From NCBI RefSeq assembly GCF_001544135.1, contig NZ_BCPV01000002.1:62001-126000 (forward strand): a stretch of 64,000 bases of DNA. Direction: 5' to 3'. Each line of letters opens with the position of its first letter. Position 1 is the first letter of the stretch. The stretch is from Geobacillus zalihae NBRC 101842. GTDB taxonomy: Bacteria > Bacillota > Bacilli > Bacillales > Anoxybacillaceae. The translations under genes were made by a program, and so were the position numbers. Below, one piece after another: positions 34,054 through 42,329 of this stretch. Below the pieces are notes generated by a model. The model was not told the DNA's origin. It saw only the letters and a list, made by a program, of their open reading frames with translations, and searched no databases.

Positions 34054-34983
34054 CTACGCCTCGAGCGAGCTTCGCTTCCATTTTTTCCGCCCTGACGCCT
34101 GCTTGATTTGAACAGCAGAAAACAAAATAAGCGCCGCCCAGATGCAGCTAAACGCATAAAAATGCGCTTTCGTAAACGGCTCGCCGAACAAAAAGACGCC
34201 AAGGAGAAGGCTGATCGTCGGCGAAATGTATTGCAAAAAACCAAGTGTTGTCATCGACACACGCTTCGCCCCTTTGGCGAAATACAAAAGCGGCACGGCC
34301 GTCGCTGGCCCGGCTCCAGCCAACAGCGCCCATTGCCACCATTCGGCCGTCTTGACGAGGGCTGGCGTTTCGTTGTACACCCATAATAAGTAAACGGCTG
34401 AAAGCGGCATGACGGCCATTGTTTCAAGCGTCAAGCCAATGGACGAGTCAACGCTGGCCAGTTTTTTCACTAAGCCGTAAAACCCGAACGTCAATGCGAG
34501 CGATATGGCGACCCACGGAAACGCGCCATATTCCGCCGTCATCGCCGCCACGCCGGCGGCGGCCAGAAGAACAGCGGTCCACTGCCCTACGCTCAGCCGC
34601 TCGCGCAGTACGATCGTCCCAAGCGCCACACTGACAAGCGGGTTGATATAATAGCCGAGGCTCGTTTCAACAACATGATGATGATTCACCGCCCATATGT
34701 AGACAAACCAGTTGGCGCTGATGAGCACGGCAGCAGCGGCGATCCCCCATGCCTTAGCCGGCCGACGGCGCATCGCCCGAAGCTCCCGGCGGAAGGCGTC
34801 AGGCTGCCCAGTCGCTGCCAAAAGGATGGCCATAAACACGAACGACCAAACGATGCGGTGCGCCAAAATCTCAAGCGCCGGGCGCGCCTCTAGCAGCTTC
34901 CAGTAAAGCGGCAATACTCCCCACAGCAAGTACGAAGCAGCGGTATACAAGATGCCTTGCTTTTCTTCGCTCCAATGCCCCAC
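34054..34983 (-). CDS. rarD: RarD-type EamA transporter
   Basis: A 309-aa ten-helix DMT-superfamily permease. GILYTAASYLLWGVLPLYWKLL, ILAHRIVWSFVFMAILL, NHHHVVETSLGYYINPLVSV and TTLGFLQYISPTISLLLGVF are characteristic of RarD. The start is a GTG at 34983 behind AAAAGGAGAAGACGAC. Substrate unknown; relatives are linked to chloramphenicol sensitivity. It lies between YjcZ-type genes but has its own terminator. Confidence 0.87.
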   Translation of the reverse strand: MGHWSEEKQGILYTAASYLLWGVLPLYWKLLEARPALEILAHRIVWSFVFMAILLAATGQPDAFRRELRAMRRRPAKAWGIAAAAVLISANWFVYIWAVNHHHVVETSLGYYINPLVSVALGTIVLRERLSVGQWTAVLLAAAGVAAMTAEYGAFPWVAISLALTFGFYGLVKKLASVDSSIGLTLETMAVMPLSAVYLLWVYNETPALVKTAEWWQWALLAGAGPATAVPLLYFAKGAKRVSMTTLGFLQYISPTISLLLGVFLFGEPFTKAHFYAFSCIWAALILFSAVQIKQASGRKKWKRSSLEA

Positions 34984-35170
34984 GTCGTCTTCTCCTTTTC
35001 CATGATTATTTCTGTTCCATTATACCGCCGCCGCTTCACTTTATCCATCAAAACACTCACCCGCATCGCTCGACGCGGTTGCCCAATGGAGAAGGGGCGC
35101 AGCTGAATATGAGCACCCGCCCCCCCTTCGCGGCCCGTTTGACCGCCGCCCTTTCTTATTTTTTCGCTCA

Positions 35171-35257
35171 TCAAGCGACACAGGCACAGCCAACAATAAT
35201 CAGTAAAATGAACAGGACGATGACGACCGTATAACCGCTGTTGACAAAACCGCTCAC
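35171..35257 (-). CDS. YjcZ-type sporulation peptide 3
   Basis: A 28-aa peptide, MSGFVNSGYTVVIVLFILLI then IVGCACVA, from a GTG at 35257 behind GGAGGTGCCCGCC. It shares the LFILLIIVG core with the two peptides at 33.7-33.9 kb but lacks the glycine-rich head. Confidence 0.75.
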   Translation of the reverse strand: MSGFVNSGYTVVIVLFILLIIVGCACVA

Positions 35258-35471
35258 GGCGGGCACCTCCTTCATCGGTTCACAGGGCCATCATATGCGC
35301 CCGCCCGCCCAAACGGCCAGGCGAATGCCCAAATTTCTAGAAGATTGGTGAAAAACGCGTTTTCTTTAAAAAGATGGGGCAGCGAACGAACGGAAGAGTT
35401 GTTGATCCATTGGCGAAAGCTCCTTGCTGGAGCGTTTTCTCCGTTACATCACCGACCTTCCAGAAAAACGC

Positions 35472-36428
35472 CTATTTTTCTTTCGTCCCTGTCTCTCCCC
35501 ACCAGCCTTTTCGCTTAAAATAGAGGGCGATGAGCATCGCAACAGTTGCCATGAGCAACAAGGCAAACGGGTAGCCGTATCTCCATTTCAGCTCTGGCAT
35601 AAACGCAAAATTCATGCCGTATACACCGGCGATAAACGTCATCGGCAAAAATATGACGCTCACCAATGTCAATGTCTTCATAATGACATTCATATGATCT
35701 GATTTGAGCGACAGTTGCAAATCGAAAATGGCGGACAATGATTCCTTAAACGCGTCGAGCGCGGCGGGCACGCGCGAGAATCGCGACGCCACTTCCTCGA
35801 TATACGGATTCGTCTCTTGGTTGATATACGGCAAATCAGCGTGGCGGATCATTTTGATCGCTTCTTCCTGCGCCTCGGCGATTTGGCGCAGCTCATGAAG
35901 ATGTGTTTTCATCCGATAAATCTCGCGCCCGATTTCGTTGGCAAACGGGGTCGCAAACACTTGCCGTTCAAGCGTCTGAATGCGGTCAGCGATCTGATCG
36001 ATGACTTGCAAAAAACGGATGGCGGCCAAGTCTAAAAAGTGATACAGCACGTACCCAGGATACAGCGCCTGACCGCGATGATTCAACAAACGTTCTTTCA
36101 CGTGATCAACAAGCGGATCGTTTTCATCCATATAGCTGATCATATATTGGCTGCCGGCCAGCAAACGAACGTTCACTGTCCGGCCAGACGGACGAACGAT
36201 AAACAGCGATAAGAAGAAACATCCTTCGTATTCGTCAAACGTGGGAATATCTGTCCCATTCATCAGCCGCTGTTGGGCGAGAGGGTGAATGGACAGCGAA
36301 GAAAGAAGCTGCTCCAAATCCGGCTTGGCGGCGGCGGTGAAATGAAGCCAACACGACTGGCTGCCTGCCGGCGCATGGCGTTTGTACGTTCCGTCAACCG
36401 TCAAACGAAAGTTATGCTCGATCGCCAT
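35472..36428 (-). CDS. corA: CorA-family magnesium/divalent metal channel
   Basis: A 318-aa membrane protein: acidic and helical cytoplasmic domain, then two C-terminal helices separated by YGMNF (about residue 283) and the MPEL-type loop. It mediates Mg2+ (or Co2+/Ni2+) uptake as a pentamer. A second CorA-like gene lies at 48.65 kb. Upstream (36429-36621) only promoter-like sequence precedes the mobile repeat. Confidence 0.88.
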   Translation of the reverse strand: MAIEHNFRLTVDGTYKRHAPAGSQSCWLHFTAAAKPDLEQLLSSLSIHPLAQQRLMNGTDIPTFDEYEGCFFLSLFIVRPSGRTVNVRLLAGSQYMISYMDENDPLVDHVKERLLNHRGQALYPGYVLYHFLDLAAIRFLQVIDQIADRIQTLERQVFATPFANEIGREIYRMKTHLHELRQIAEAQEEAIKMIRHADLPYINQETNPYIEEVASRFSRVPAALDAFKESLSAIFDLQLSLKSDHMNVIMKTLTLVSVIFLPMTFIAGVYGMNFAFMPELKWRYGYPFALLLMATVAMLIALYFKRKGWWGETGTKEK

Positions 36429-36621
36429 AGACTGACGTCCTTTCCATGCAAACGATTTTAATTGTATTGTTTGCTGTTTGACGCAAAACTACTCCCCTCC
36501 CGCCGCCAAAAACAAGCCAGTGGCAACGGTTTGGCCGCATCCGCTCGCTGTTGGCGACAAGCAACTTCTCCCGGCTGCATCCCGCCTGCAAAGCGTCACA
36601 TCCCGACAAGTCATTCGCTGT

Positions 36622-36866
36622 CTATATAGATGCAACGAAAAAGTTTAACATATCCTTGATGGAAAAGTCACTTGTCCATTTTTCGACTGTCGAAGGCAAG
36701 CCACAGGCTTGCCTCCGTCACGCCAAGGCGTGACGGAAGACCGAACAACCACCCGCTTCACAGACCCATACATGGGTCTTTAAGCGGCGTTGTTCGGTCG
36801 CCCGACAGTCGATCAAATGCTCGGTAAAAGCTACAAATGTTAAAGCTTCAAATTGCATCTATATAG
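36622..36866. mobile_element. Structured MITE-like element, copy 1
   Basis: A 245-bp element bounded by CTATATAGATGCAA and TTGCATCTATATAG, with a second copy in opposite orientation at 60752-60993. Internal stems: CGACTGTCG (36684-36692) with CGACAGTCG (36803-36811); AGGCAAGCC/GGCTTGCCT (36694-36714); CCGTCACGCC/GGCGTGACGG (36715-36736); GACCGAACAAC (36739-36749) with GTTGTTCGGTC (36789-36799), enclosing CCGCTT/AAGCGG and AGACCCAT/ATGGGTCT. The layout is a closed multi-branch junction. It has no coding capacity. The TATA at both ends allows a TA target duplication, as for IS630/Tc1-derived MITEs. Confidence 0.8.
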
Positions 36867-36906
36867 GCGCCTCGCCGCGTCGGCCCGCCAATGCGCCCGA
36901 AGCCAG

Positions 36907-37794
36907 TCAGCGCACCGCTTCCGGTTCCACATGGACGTGCGTCGCCCGAATGTTATGCCGGTTTCGCATCAAACGCTCGACTTCATCAGCGATTTCATGG
37001 CTTTTTGCCACCGTCAAATGCGAGTCAACGCGGATCGTCACTTCCAGCACAATGTCGTTGCCTAACATGCGCGCTTTAATGTCAGCGACATCGCGCACGC
37101 CGCTCACCGCTGCAATTTCGTCTTTATAAACGGCGAGCTGCTGTTCATCAAAACCGTCGGTGAGCGTATGCGCCGTCTCCATAAACACCTCCCACGCCGT
37201 CCTGCCAATCATCGCCCCGATCACAAGCGCCGCCAGCGGATCAAGCCATGGCCACCCAAGCCGCGCGCCGGCGATGCCAATGGCGGCGCCAATGCTCACC
37301 AGCGCATCCGATAAATTGTCTTTCGCCACGGCCGCCAGCGCCATGCTGTTCGTCCGCCGCGCCAGCCGACGATTGATGGCATAAACGCCAATCATAACGG
37401 CCGCCGAGGCGAGCGCAACCACAGCCGCTAAAACATCAGGAGCCGCTGCCTTTTCTTTGCCGAACAGCGAGCGGACGCCGCTTGTGATCACGTCAATGCC
37501 AATGGACATCATCAAAAAAGCAGCCAACAGCGAGGAGATGTTTTCCGCCCGCGAATGTCCGTACGGGTGGTTGCAATCACGTGGTTTTTTCGCGATTTTC
37601 ATGCCAATATAGACTGCCGAGGAAGCGATAATATCACTCAAATTATTCCAACCGTCCGCTTCCACCGCATCCGAGCCGAACACCCCCCCAGCCAACAGCT
37701 TGCCGGCCGAAAGGAGAAGATAGACGAAAATGCTCAGCAATGCGCCCGCCTCGGCTCCTTGTTTTCGATCCACTTTCTTCACCAACCTAGCCAT
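36907..37794 (-). CDS. Cation diffusion facilitator exporter (MneP/MneS-like)
   Basis: A 295-aa six-helix metal/proton antiporter. Metal-site motifs EADGWNNLSDI (helix 2) and AKDNLSDALVSIGA (helix 5), HPYGHSRAE and a C-terminal cytoplasmic domain ending HNIRATHVHVEPEA are present. DxxxD residues in both helices fit the Mn/Zn-exporting groups; B. subtilis relatives export manganese. Only a weak GAG precedes the ATG. Confidence 0.85.
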   Translation of the reverse strand: MARLVKKVDRKQGAEAGALLSIFVYLLLSAGKLLAGGVFGSDAVEADGWNNLSDIIASSAVYIGMKIAKKPRDCNHPYGHSRAENISSLLAAFLMMSIGIDVITSGVRSLFGKEKAAAPDVLAAVVALASAAVMIGVYAINRRLARRTNSMALAAVAKDNLSDALVSIGAAIGIAGARLGWPWLDPLAALVIGAMIGRTAWEVFMETAHTLTDGFDEQQLAVYKDEIAAVSGVRDVADIKARMLGNDIVLEVTIRVDSHLTVAKSHEIADEVERLMRNRHNIRATHVHVEPEAVR

Positions 37795-37961
37795 CTCATT
37801 TTTGCACGTATCAGTGTACCAGCTTGAAGCCGGTTGGGTCTACAGCAAGAAAATTTCCTCTTTTCATAAGAATAGGGACAAGCAAATTTTTTTGTCTAAA
37901 GGCAAAATCGAGCGCATTTGCGTATGATAAACCAAGTCGAAACAAAAAAGGAGAGGAACAG

Positions 37962-38660
37962 ATGTCTGCATATTTAGACTGGTTGGCGGACATGGGGATC
38001 GATGGCGCTCACCCAGGCGGTTTTGAGTTAACAAAACAAATCTTACGTAAACTTAAGATCGACCGTTCAACATCCGTGCTTGACGTCGGCTGCGGCACCG
38101 GACAGACGGCGGCTTATATCGCCGAACAGTACGGGGCCAACGTCACCGCCATCGACATCCACCCGACGATGATCGCCAAGGCGAAACAGCGTTTTGCCGC
38201 CAAGGCGGTCTCGGTCCGTTTGCATCGCGCCTCGGTCGAAGCGCTCCCGTTTCCCGCCGGGACGTTTGACCTCGCGCTTTCTGAATCGGTGCTTGCTTTC
38301 GTTTCATTGCCAAACGCGCTCGCCGAAATCCGCCGCGTGCTCAAAAACGATGGCCTATTCGTCGGCATTGAAGCGTGTCATGAGCGGCTGACCGCCGCCG
38401 AGCAAAAGCAAATCGCCGCCTTTTACGGCTTCCATCAGCTCATGACATCAGCGGAGTGGAAAGAAGTGCTCGAACAAAGCGGCTTTGGCTGCCGCCAGTT
38501 TTCCTACGCGGCTGCAGCCGAAGCGCCAAGCCTTGGGGCACCCATCGTCATCGCCCTTCCGCCGACACCGGAGATGGCGAGCATATGGCAGATGCACCAA
38601 CAGTTGACAGCTCAATTCGGCGACCGTCTTGGCTATTGCGTCTTTTGCTGCGAACCATAG
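37962..38660 (+). CDS. SAM-dependent methyltransferase
   Basis: A 232-aa class I methyltransferase: motif I VLDVGCGTGQTAAYIAEQYG, acidic loop AIDIHP, motif IV FDLALSESVLAFVSLPNALAEIRRVLKNDG. AAAAGGAGAGG lies six bases before the ATG; the frame back to 37824 is promoter. Substrate unknown. It shares a bidirectional terminator with the convergent peptidase gene. Confidence 0.85.
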   Translation: MSAYLDWLADMGIDGAHPGGFELTKQILRKLKIDRSTSVLDVGCGTGQTAAYIAEQYGANVTAIDIHPTMIAKAKQRFAAKAVSVRLHRASVEALPFPAGTFDLALSESVLAFVSLPNALAEIRRVLKNDGLFVGIEACHERLTAAEQKQIAAFYGFHQLMTSAEWKEVLEQSGFGCRQFSYAAAAEAPSLGAPIVIALPPTPEMASIWQMHQQLTAQFGDRLGYCVFCCEP

Positions 38661-38669
38661 CTGGCAAGA

Positions 38670-38700
38670 AAAACGGCGTCCTCGACGAGGCGCCGTTTTC
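38670..38700. terminator. Bidirectional terminator
   Basis: AAAACGGCG and CGCCGTTTT arms with an inner CCTCG/CGAGG stem, A-rich and T-rich flanks. It overlaps the last bases of the convergent peptidase gene. Confidence 0.85.
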
Positions 38701-39520
38701 ACACTTTTTTCACTACTTTGAAATATTCTTCAAGCGTCAAGCCGCGCTTTTTGATCACCGCGGCCGCCTTCCGCCCGACATAGCGGAGATGCCACGGCTC
38801 ATACTTGTAGCCGGTCACCGCTTCCTTTCCTTTCGGGTAGCGGATGATGAATCCGTACTCGTGCGCATGGGCGGCTACCCATTGCCCTTCTTTTGTCGCC
38901 CCGAACGATTCGGTCAGCTGACAGCCGGCCGAGCGGCTGCTGATATCGACCGCCAGCCCTGTCTGATGCTCGCTCTGACCTGGATGAGCGACCGCTTGAA
39001 CCGCTTTTTCCCTCCCCTTTTGCCGCACTTCTTCAGCAAAAATCACCTGCTGCCGCTCGTATGAACGATAAGCGGACACGGCCACCAGCTCAATGCCATC
39101 GCGGCGTGCGGCGGCAAACATCTCCTCAAGCGCCGCGGCCGCTTCGGCCCGCATATGCCGCTTTTCCGCGTTCGGGTCAGCACACAAAAACGGCACGCGC
39201 GGCACGACCAAGTCCGCCGGCTTATAGCCAGGCGGGAGCGACTGTTCTTTATTGACGAGCACCAAAATGTTGTCAGGGTTTTGAATCACTTTTTGTCCGT
39301 TTTGCACCTCGACGATGTTCCAATATTTCGCCTCAAGCTGCAAATCGGGATCGACGGGGCTCTCGCTCGTTTTCCCCTGTTGTTGATGATCGCTTGGGTG
39401 CACCGCGCTTTCCGGCGGCTGGCCGGACGGGCCGGCCGCACCGTTGCTGCCGCTCTCCCCTGTTTGGCAGCCGGCGAGCAGCAGGCACACCAACATCGCC
39501 GCTTGCCATCGCTGGTTCAT
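38699..39520 (-). CDS. VanY/LdcB-type carboxypeptidase lipoprotein
   Basis: A 273-aa M15B peptidase that trims D-Ala or the L,D-bond of peptidoglycan stem peptides at the cell surface. The signal peptide ends LLLAGC (Cys 18); a Gly/Ser/Pro/Gln linker follows; SAYRSYERQQVIF, HPGQSEHQTGLAVDIS (zinc His and Asp) and EPWHLRYVG (second His) are the catalytic motifs. AAAAGGAGAAGG precedes the ATG at 39520. It lies 49 bases after deoD. Confidence 0.87.
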   Translation of the reverse strand: MNQRWQAAMLVCLLLAGCQTGESGSNGAAGPSGQPPESAVHPSDHQQQGKTSESPVDPDLQLEAKYWNIVEVQNGQKVIQNPDNILVLVNKEQSLPPGYKPADLVVPRVPFLCADPNAEKRHMRAEAAAALEEMFAAARRDGIELVAVSAYRSYERQQVIFAEEVRQKGREKAVQAVAHPGQSEHQTGLAVDISSRSAGCQLTESFGATKEGQWVAAHAHEYGFIIRYPKGKEAVTGYKYEPWHLRYVGRKAAAVIKKRGLTLEEYFKVVKKV

Positions 39521-39569
39521 GTTCCTTCTCCTTTTCTGTTTTCCCAGGCCCAAGCGCCCGGCAGCCCAA

Positions 39570-40280
39570 TCACGCGCCATTGCGGATCGCCGCTTCAAGC
39601 GCCACTTCAATCATCTCGTTAAACGTCATTTGCCGCTCCTCAGCCGTCGTTTCTTCTCCGGTGAGAATATGGTCGCTGACCGTCAGCACCGACAGCGCCC
39701 GGCAGCCGAATTTCGCCGCCAGCGTATAGAGCGCCGCCGTTTCCATCTCGACAGCCAATACACCGTAGCGCGCCCACGTTTCCCAATTCGGTTCATCATT
39801 GTAAAACATGTCGGCGGTGAACACATTGCCGACTTTTAGCGCCAGCCCTTTTTCCACCCCTACTTCATACGCCGTCCGCAGCAGATGGAAATCGGCGGTT
39901 GGCGCATAATCGCGGCCGCGGAAAATGAGCCGGTTCATGTTGGAATCGGTCGACGCGCTCATCGCCAAAATGACGTCGCGGACGCGCACATCCGGCTGAA
40001 TCGCTCCGCACGTTCCGACGCGGATGAGCGTCTTTACGCCGTAGCTTTGGATCAGTTCGTTCACATAAATCGAAATGGACGGCACGCCCATGCCGGTCCC
40101 TTGCACGGAAATGCGCTCCCCTTTATACGTCCCGGTAAATCCGAGCATGCCGCGCACTTCGTTGTAGCATACCGCTCCTTCCAGAAACGTTTCGGCAATG
40201 TATTTGGCGCGCAGCGGATCACCCGGCAGCAAAATGCGCTCCGCGATCTCCCCTGCCTTCGCTCCGATATGTACGCTCAA
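39570..40280 (-). CDS. deoD: Purine nucleoside phosphorylase DeoD
   Basis: A 236-aa hexameric phosphorylase for purine (deoxy)nucleoside salvage. [39 protein letters not shown] and [13 protein letters not shown] with SDHILTGE (catalytic Asp) are all present. The start is a TTG at 40280 with AAAGGAGGA eight bases upstream, giving the family N-terminus MSVHIGAK; a low-efficiency start with a very good binding site. Confidence 0.93.
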   Translation of the reverse strand: MSVHIGAKAGEIAERILLPGDPLRAKYIAETFLEGAVCYNEVRGMLGFTGTYKGERISVQGTGMGVPSISIYVNELIQSYGVKTLIRVGTCGAIQPDVRVRDVILAMSASTDSNMNRLIFRGRDYAPTADFHLLRTAYEVGVEKGLALKVGNVFTADMFYNDEPNWETWARYGVLAVEMETAALYTLAAKFGCRALSVLTVSDHILTGEETTAEERQMTFNEMIEVALEAAIRNGA

Positions 40281-40436
40281 TGGGATTCCTCCTTTGGTTT
40301 GAACGATTGTTGTCGGGCCATGCCCTCGTCTATCATATCATATGTTTGCGGAAAATGGCAGTCTTCCTTCGAGTAGCCGAGGCGGCGAACGGGCATACTA
40401 TGTGTGCCTGCCCGAGGAGAAAGGAGGAAAAGACCG

Positions 40437-40544
40437 ATGAAAAAGAAACTCGAACAAGCGGTGGAATACGCCAACAAAACCAATCCATCGTCCAAATCAA
40501 ACAATCAGCCGTCCACATCGAAAAAGGAAAAGACCAAATTCTAA
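40437..40544 (+). CDS. 35-aa charged peptide of unknown function
   Basis: Encodes MKKKLEQAVEYANKTNPSSK then SNNQPSTSKKEKTKF. AGAAAGGAGG lies eight bases before the ATG. Lys/Ser/Asn-rich, no hydrophobic segment. Not recognised; the strong binding site is the main support. Confidence 0.6.
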   Translation: MKKKLEQAVEYANKTNPSSKSNNQPSTSKKEKTKF

Positions 40545-40791
40545 CATCATTCCGAAAGAAGTCTCCCACTTCGAAACGTGAAGGTGCACGAGCACCCGTC
40601 CATGTGGGAGATGAATGTTGGCCGGCAATCGCCGTCGGATCGAATCACATGTTGTTCAAACGGGCACCTTCGAAACGAAGGGAAGCGGAAAGGGTCCTTG
40701 TGCATTGTCGTTTGGCACATACGCAAATCGCTGAAAGCTCCCCCTGTGCACTCGCGGAGGTGGGTGAGACATTTGCGGGGGAGCCGCTCTC
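40545..40791. other. Unexplained 250-bp region with nested inverted repeats
   Basis: CTCCCAC and GTGGGAG pair around an inner GGTGC-ACGA-GCACC hairpin near the left end. The rest has an open plus-strand frame but no start signal or recognisable motif. It resembles sequence at the ends of tnpB elements only loosely. Confidence 0.35.
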
Positions 40792-41199
40792 TTACGATGT
40801 TTTGGATCGGCGATAATCGCCCCGATGGCGGCGCGCCAAATACCGCTCATTGATATACAGCACCTTTTTGTCTTTGCTGCGCGTATATTTTTTCTCGCGC
40901 TCGCGCCGCCTGGCGACAAGCCAACAGGAAAACAAATACAGTGGAAAGACGAGCTGCATCGCGCCGGCAAAGACATACCAAAAACCGTTGATATCGGCCA
41001 AATCGCGCAAGTACACGTCGATGCCGCTGAGCCGATAGTACATGTCAGCAACGATGGCAGCGATGATGACGACGTTGACCGCATGGAGAAGGGGCACGCT
41101 TCTCCAGCGGAACAAGAGTCGCTCAACTTGCCCTTTGACCCAAAGCAATGCCGCAATCGAGACAACGCACACAAGCAGCGACAGCGCCAGTGCGGCCAT
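40792..41199 (-). CDS. Small membrane protein with basic tail, unknown function
   Basis: A 135-aa protein with three hydrophobic segments (about 3-20, 32-51, 66-90) and a strongly basic cytoplasmic tail (RRREREKKYTRSKDKK ... RRHRGDYRR). GGGGGCGAAACG precedes the ATG at 41199. Family not recognised. It is transcribed convergently to the region at 40545. Confidence 0.65.
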   Translation of the reverse strand: MAALALSLLVCVVSIAALLWVKGQVERLLFRWRSVPLLHAVNVVIIAAIVADMYYRLSGIDVYLRDLADINGFWYVFAGAMQLVFPLYLFSCWLVARRREREKKYTRSKDKKVLYINERYLARRHRGDYRRSKTS

Positions 41200-41325
41200 C
41201 GTTTCGCCCCCTTCCCTCTTTTCTCCTGCGCCCGCCGCATGATGCCGCCTGCAAACATTTTCCGTCGATGAACCGCCGTCAGACCGCATACACTAACGAC
41301 GACGACGGTTCAAGGAGGGAAAACG

Positions 41326-41484
41326 ATGGGCAAAAAACACCGCAACCGCATTAACGGGCAGAAAAAGAACAACCATATTCCAAAAGAAGCATTGATTGCT
41401 GAAGATGAGGCGCATGCCAAAGAATATTCCGCCGCCGGCGGCCGGAAAAACGGTCCGGGCCATCACGACAATCCAGAATCGTGA
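41326..41484 (+). CDS. 52-aa hydrophilic protein of unknown function
   Basis: Starts MGKKHRNRINGQKKNNHIPK and ends GGRKNGPGHHDNPES. CAAGGAGGG lies seven bases before the ATG and a perfect terminator follows. Composition (Lys, Asn, Gly, His) is like small proteins of Bacillus spores or their precursors, but no family was recognised. Confidence 0.7.
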   Translation: MGKKHRNRINGQKKNNHIPKEALIAEDEAHAKEYSAAGGRKNGPGHHDNPES

Positions 41485-41493
41485 CAAACCGCA

Positions 41494-41520
41494 GAAACCC
41501 TTGTGCGATACAAGGGTTTC
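41494..41520. terminator. Bidirectional terminator
   Basis: GAAACCCTTGT, five bases, ACAAGGGTTTC: a perfect 11-bp stem between two convergent small genes. Confidence 0.75.
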
Positions 41521-41684
41521 TATCGCGGTTCCGACGGCTCGGATTCGTCCCAAGCAAGCGTGACGACTTTTGTATATTCCCCGCGTTCAATTTCCTCTTT
41601 TGTCGCTCTTTCATTCAGCTCCTCATCGTCGTCGATGCCCGGGGCCACCATCGGCATGTCGCGCCGCCGTTCGTCATGTTCCAT
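41520..41684 (-). CDS. 54-aa acidic protein of unknown function
   Basis: Starts MEHDERRRDMPMVAPGIDDD, continues EELNERATKEEIERGEYTKV and ends VTLAWDESEPSEPR. GGGGGCGG precedes the ATG at 41684. Very acidic and soluble. Its stop codon touches the shared terminator. Confidence 0.65.
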   Translation of the reverse strand: MEHDERRRDMPMVAPGIDDDEELNERATKEEIERGEYTKVVTLAWDESEPSEPR

Positions 41685-41789
41685 CAAGTCCGCCCCCTTT
41701 CCTTTCTTATCCGTTCCCGAAACAAGGGGGCTTTATTCATATTATATCATCTCTAGCTCTTGCTGGCGACTATATTTTCGAATATTCCG

Positions 41790-42107
41790 TCAACAGATGA
41801 GCTGACGTTCCACTTGTTTCCATCCGTCTGGACAAAGGCGATAGTACGTCTGTCCTTTCCGCCCTTCATCGATCAGCACAACGTCCCCAGTCCGCATAAA
41901 TCGAGCTTGACAGTTTTTCGGCATCAGATCGGCGACATTCAACATCCGATACAACACCGCCAGCACTTCATCATGTCCGGCCGCCGTCACCGTCATGCGG
42001 CACACTTGCCGGTAGCCTTTCGTTTCCCCAAAGCGCGGTGTTTGAAAAACGACCGCCTCATATGCACGTTTTGTCATCCACATCCGTTTCCCCCATAAAC
42101 GAACCAT
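41790..42107 (-). CDS. yodL: YodL-like protein
   Basis: A 105-aa protein whose pattern VVFQTPRFGETKGYRQVCRM, HDEVLAVLYRMLNVADLMP, RFMRTGDVVLIDEGRKGQTYYRL resembles B. subtilis YodL. The B. subtilis neighbours yozD, yodN and yozE are close by, supporting the name. Start ATG 42107 with GAGAGGAAAACA; a second start at 42083 after GGGGGAAACGG is possible. The frame continues open to 42530 without family sequence. Function unknown. Confidence 0.7.
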   Translation of the reverse strand: MVRLWGKRMWMTKRAYEAVVFQTPRFGETKGYRQVCRMTVTAAGHDEVLAVLYRMLNVADLMPKNCQARFMRTGDVVLIDEGRKGQTYYRLCPDGWKQVERQLIC

Positions 42108-42329
42108 TGTTTTCCTCTCCCTTCTCCCAATAAATCGGCCCTCCGCGTCCCATACTATGGTTGATGTCGAATTCGATCGCGAATCGTCTTCGGAGCCGAG
42201 AAAAACGTGTATTGTACTTATTTGGTGATTTGGCGTGTCGATTCCTTCAGCAAACGAGCACTCCTTTTGTCGAAACGATCGCGGTCTTCTGGCAAAAGTC
42301 CACAAATGATGCAAAGGAGAGACAGCCTG

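Noticed and set aside
36412-36609. Small minus-strand gene upstream of corA
   Set aside because: No start signal or motif; it runs across the corA promoter area and start codon in a different frame.
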